DNA of 64,000 bases from Lysobacter sp. cf310 (lineage in GTDB: Bacteria; Pseudomonadota; Gammaproteobacteria; Xanthomonadales; Xanthomonadaceae). The position numbers and the translations under genes are program-made. The notes under the pieces were generated by a model. The model searched no databases, had not been told where the DNA came from, and was given only the letters and a program-made list of their open reading frames with translations. Shown here piece after piece: positions 62,794 to 64,000 of this stretch. The stretch spans positions 522,238-586,237 of the forward strand of contig NZ_FOSS01000004.1 of the NCBI RefSeq assembly GCF_900114355.1, read 5' to 3'. Numbering within the stretch: the first letter of the stretch is position 1; every line of letters starts with the position of its first letter.

Positions 62794-63402
62794 ATGCCGA
62801 CGACCGCCGACAACGTGGTGCTGCCGCTGCCGCCGAACGCACCGCGGGTGCGCTCCAACCGCCTGACCCGCTGGATCGGCCGCAGCGTGCTGCGGCTGGG
62901 CGGCTGGCGCATGGTCGGGGCCTTCCCCGACATCCCCAAGCTGGTCCTGATCGGCGCGCCGCACTCGTCCAACTGGGACGGCGTCTGGGGCTTCGCGGCC
63001 AAGGCCGCGATGGGGCTGGACATCAAGATCCTGGGCAAGGACTCGCTGTTCAAGGTGCCGCTGCTGGGTGCGCTGCTGCGCTACCTGGGCGTGATTCCGG
63101 TCGACCGCAGCGCTGCCCACGGCGTGGTCGAACAGGCCGCGGCGATGATCCGCAACGCCGAACGGTTCTGGTTCGGATTGGCGCCGGAGGGCACGCGCAA
63201 GCCGGTGGAGCGCTGGAAGGCGGGCTTCTGGAAGATCGCCAAGGCCGCCGACGTGCCGGTGCTGCCCGCGTACTTCCACTACCCCGACAAGATCATCGGC
63301 ATCGGCGAGCCGTTCTGGCTGGGCGACGACATGAACGCCGATCTGGCGCGGATCCGGGCCTGGTACCGGCCCTGGCAGGGCAAGCACCACGGCACGACTT
63401 AA
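62794..63402 (+). CDS. PlsC-family 1-acylglycerol-3-phosphate acyltransferase-like
   Basis: A 202-residue protein of the glycerophospholipid acyltransferase family. The catalytic HxxxxD is in APHSSNWDG (near residue 58), the glycerol-phosphate site is APEGTRKP (near 133), and the segment before it, LGVIPVDRS, fits motif II. There is no clear membrane span, as in short PlsC-like proteins. It probably acylates lysophosphatidic acid or a related lipid. It follows arfB with a 10-base gap and may share its transcript. Confidence 0.85.
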   Translation: MPTTADNVVLPLPPNAPRVRSNRLTRWIGRSVLRLGGWRMVGAFPDIPKLVLIGAPHSSNWDGVWGFAAKAAMGLDIKILGKDSLFKVPLLGALLRYLGVIPVDRSAAHGVVEQAAAMIRNAERFWFGLAPEGTRKPVERWKAGFWKIAKAADVPVLPAYFHYPDKIIGIGEPFWLGDDMNADLARIRAWYRPWQGKHHGTT

Positions 63403-63671
63403 GCGCACGGGCTGCACCTAAACCGCACACGATCGGCCGGACGGCCGATCCCGCCCGCCGCCCGCCGCGTATCGGCGGCCCGTTTCGCCCGCGCTTTACG
63501 TGTAGCTTCATTACGGGGCGGCGCGTCGCGGGGGGTGGCGCGGGTTCCCGATCAGGGGCAGGAGGTCGGTCGTGCCGGGCAGGATGTCGCTAGGGGAGGT
63601 GGCGGAGGCCACGATCGCCGCGCATGCGGAGTTGTCGAGCGCGGCCCGCGCCTGCGTGCGGGAGGTGGCCG

Positions 63672-64000
63672 GTGCCCGCCTTGCCCTGGTTCGCGCTTAG
63701 TCCCAACGGCCTGCTCAGCGCCGTCGGCCTGTGGCGGGGCTCCGAGGAGACCGTGCCCACGCCGGTGGAGGACTGGCGCCAGGCCGTGGTCGACGTGGTC
63801 ATTCCCGCGCGCCTGCAGCAGCACGACATCGCCCATTGCCTGGCGGCCCTGCTGGCGCAGACCCTGCAACCGCGCAAGGTGGTGCTGGTGGACGACGGCG
63901 GCACCGAGCGCGACGGCACCGCCGCGATCGCGCGCGAGTTCGCCGCCGCCAACGGCCTGTCGCTGCGCGTGATCGAGCGCATGTGGTCGATCGGGCGCGG
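63672..64000 (+). CDS. Family 2 glycosyltransferase, partial
   Basis: The frame opens with GTG at 63672, preceded by GGAGG, and runs off the window. The 109 residues seen contain VVDVVIPARLQQHDIAHCL and LVDDGGTERDGTA, the N-terminal motifs of GT2 enzymes. An N-terminal extension of about 40 residues precedes the domain. The catalytic DxD is beyond the edge, so only the family can be given. Confidence 0.75.
   Translation, partial: MPALPWFALSPNGLLSAVGLWRGSEETVPTPVEDWRQAVVDVVIPARLQQHDIAHCLAALLAQTLQPRKVVLVDDGGTERDGTAAIAREFAAANGLSLRVIERMWSIGR

Overview
The window is about 70% GC throughout, apart from a lower-GC patch at roughly 25.7-29.2 kb. It looks like a chromosome segment of a Lysobacter-type member of the Xanthomonadaceae. 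The evidence is an OleA that closely matches the Xanthomonas enzyme, the ole long-chain olefin genes, a type IV secretion effector ending in a Xanthomonas-type XVIPCD tail, a UbiJ-UbiB pair, and the general codon style. I see no rRNA, tRNA, CRISPR array or prophage.

Left arm (1-5.6 kb, minus strand): a six-gene operon, cut by the window edge. It encodes a class II aldolase-like protein, a double-headed sugar nucleotidyltransferase, a SAM methyltransferase, a family 2 glycosyltransferase, a GDPD-like phosphodiesterase and a membrane (GT-C type) glycosyltransferase. It looks like a surface-glycan pathway. Divergent from it (6.0-21.0 kb) is a non-ribosomal peptide operon: three C-A-T modules on three subunits, a terminal thioester reductase, an MFS exporter, an MbtH-like protein, a DUF6875-like protein and a kynurenine 3-monooxygenase-type flavoenzyme. 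The middle module carries a glycine code. The expected product is a three-residue, possibly N-acylated peptide released as an aldehyde or alcohol. I do not recognise it as a known cluster.

Conflict island (21.4-29.7 kb): a secreted Rhs/YD-repeat protein with an HExxH (zincin-like) toxin tip and an overlapping lipoprotein gene that is probably its immunity protein. A RAYT transposase and several small orphan genes follow, separated by copies of one dispersed repeat, so the region looks like a set of gene-plus-repeat cassettes.

Middle (29.7-36.6 kb): a DUF302 protein, TrmL, an M16 peptidase, a sulfotransferase-like protein with a 7-residue repeat tail, and a DUF4156 lipoprotein.

Olefin locus with an insert (36.8-55.2 kb): oleA is separated from oleBCD by about 13.6 kb. 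The insert holds a small acidic protein, a lipoprotein plus lysozyme-like XVIPCD effector (a likely immunity-effector pair), and a membrane-stress-type operon: YjfI/DUF2170, PspA, YqiJ, YqiK/flotillin, a 1772-residue AAA ATPase and a PLD-type nuclease. The promoter of that operon has two matching palindromes, and its first protein has an N-terminus that resembles a ribbon-helix-helix DNA-binding domain.

Right arm (55.2-64 kb): mostly housekeeping genes: a DUF1328 peptide, ubiJ-ubiB, a second M16 peptidase, truC, a DUF2059 protein, arfB, a PlsC-type acyltransferase and the start of a glycosyltransferase cut by the window end.
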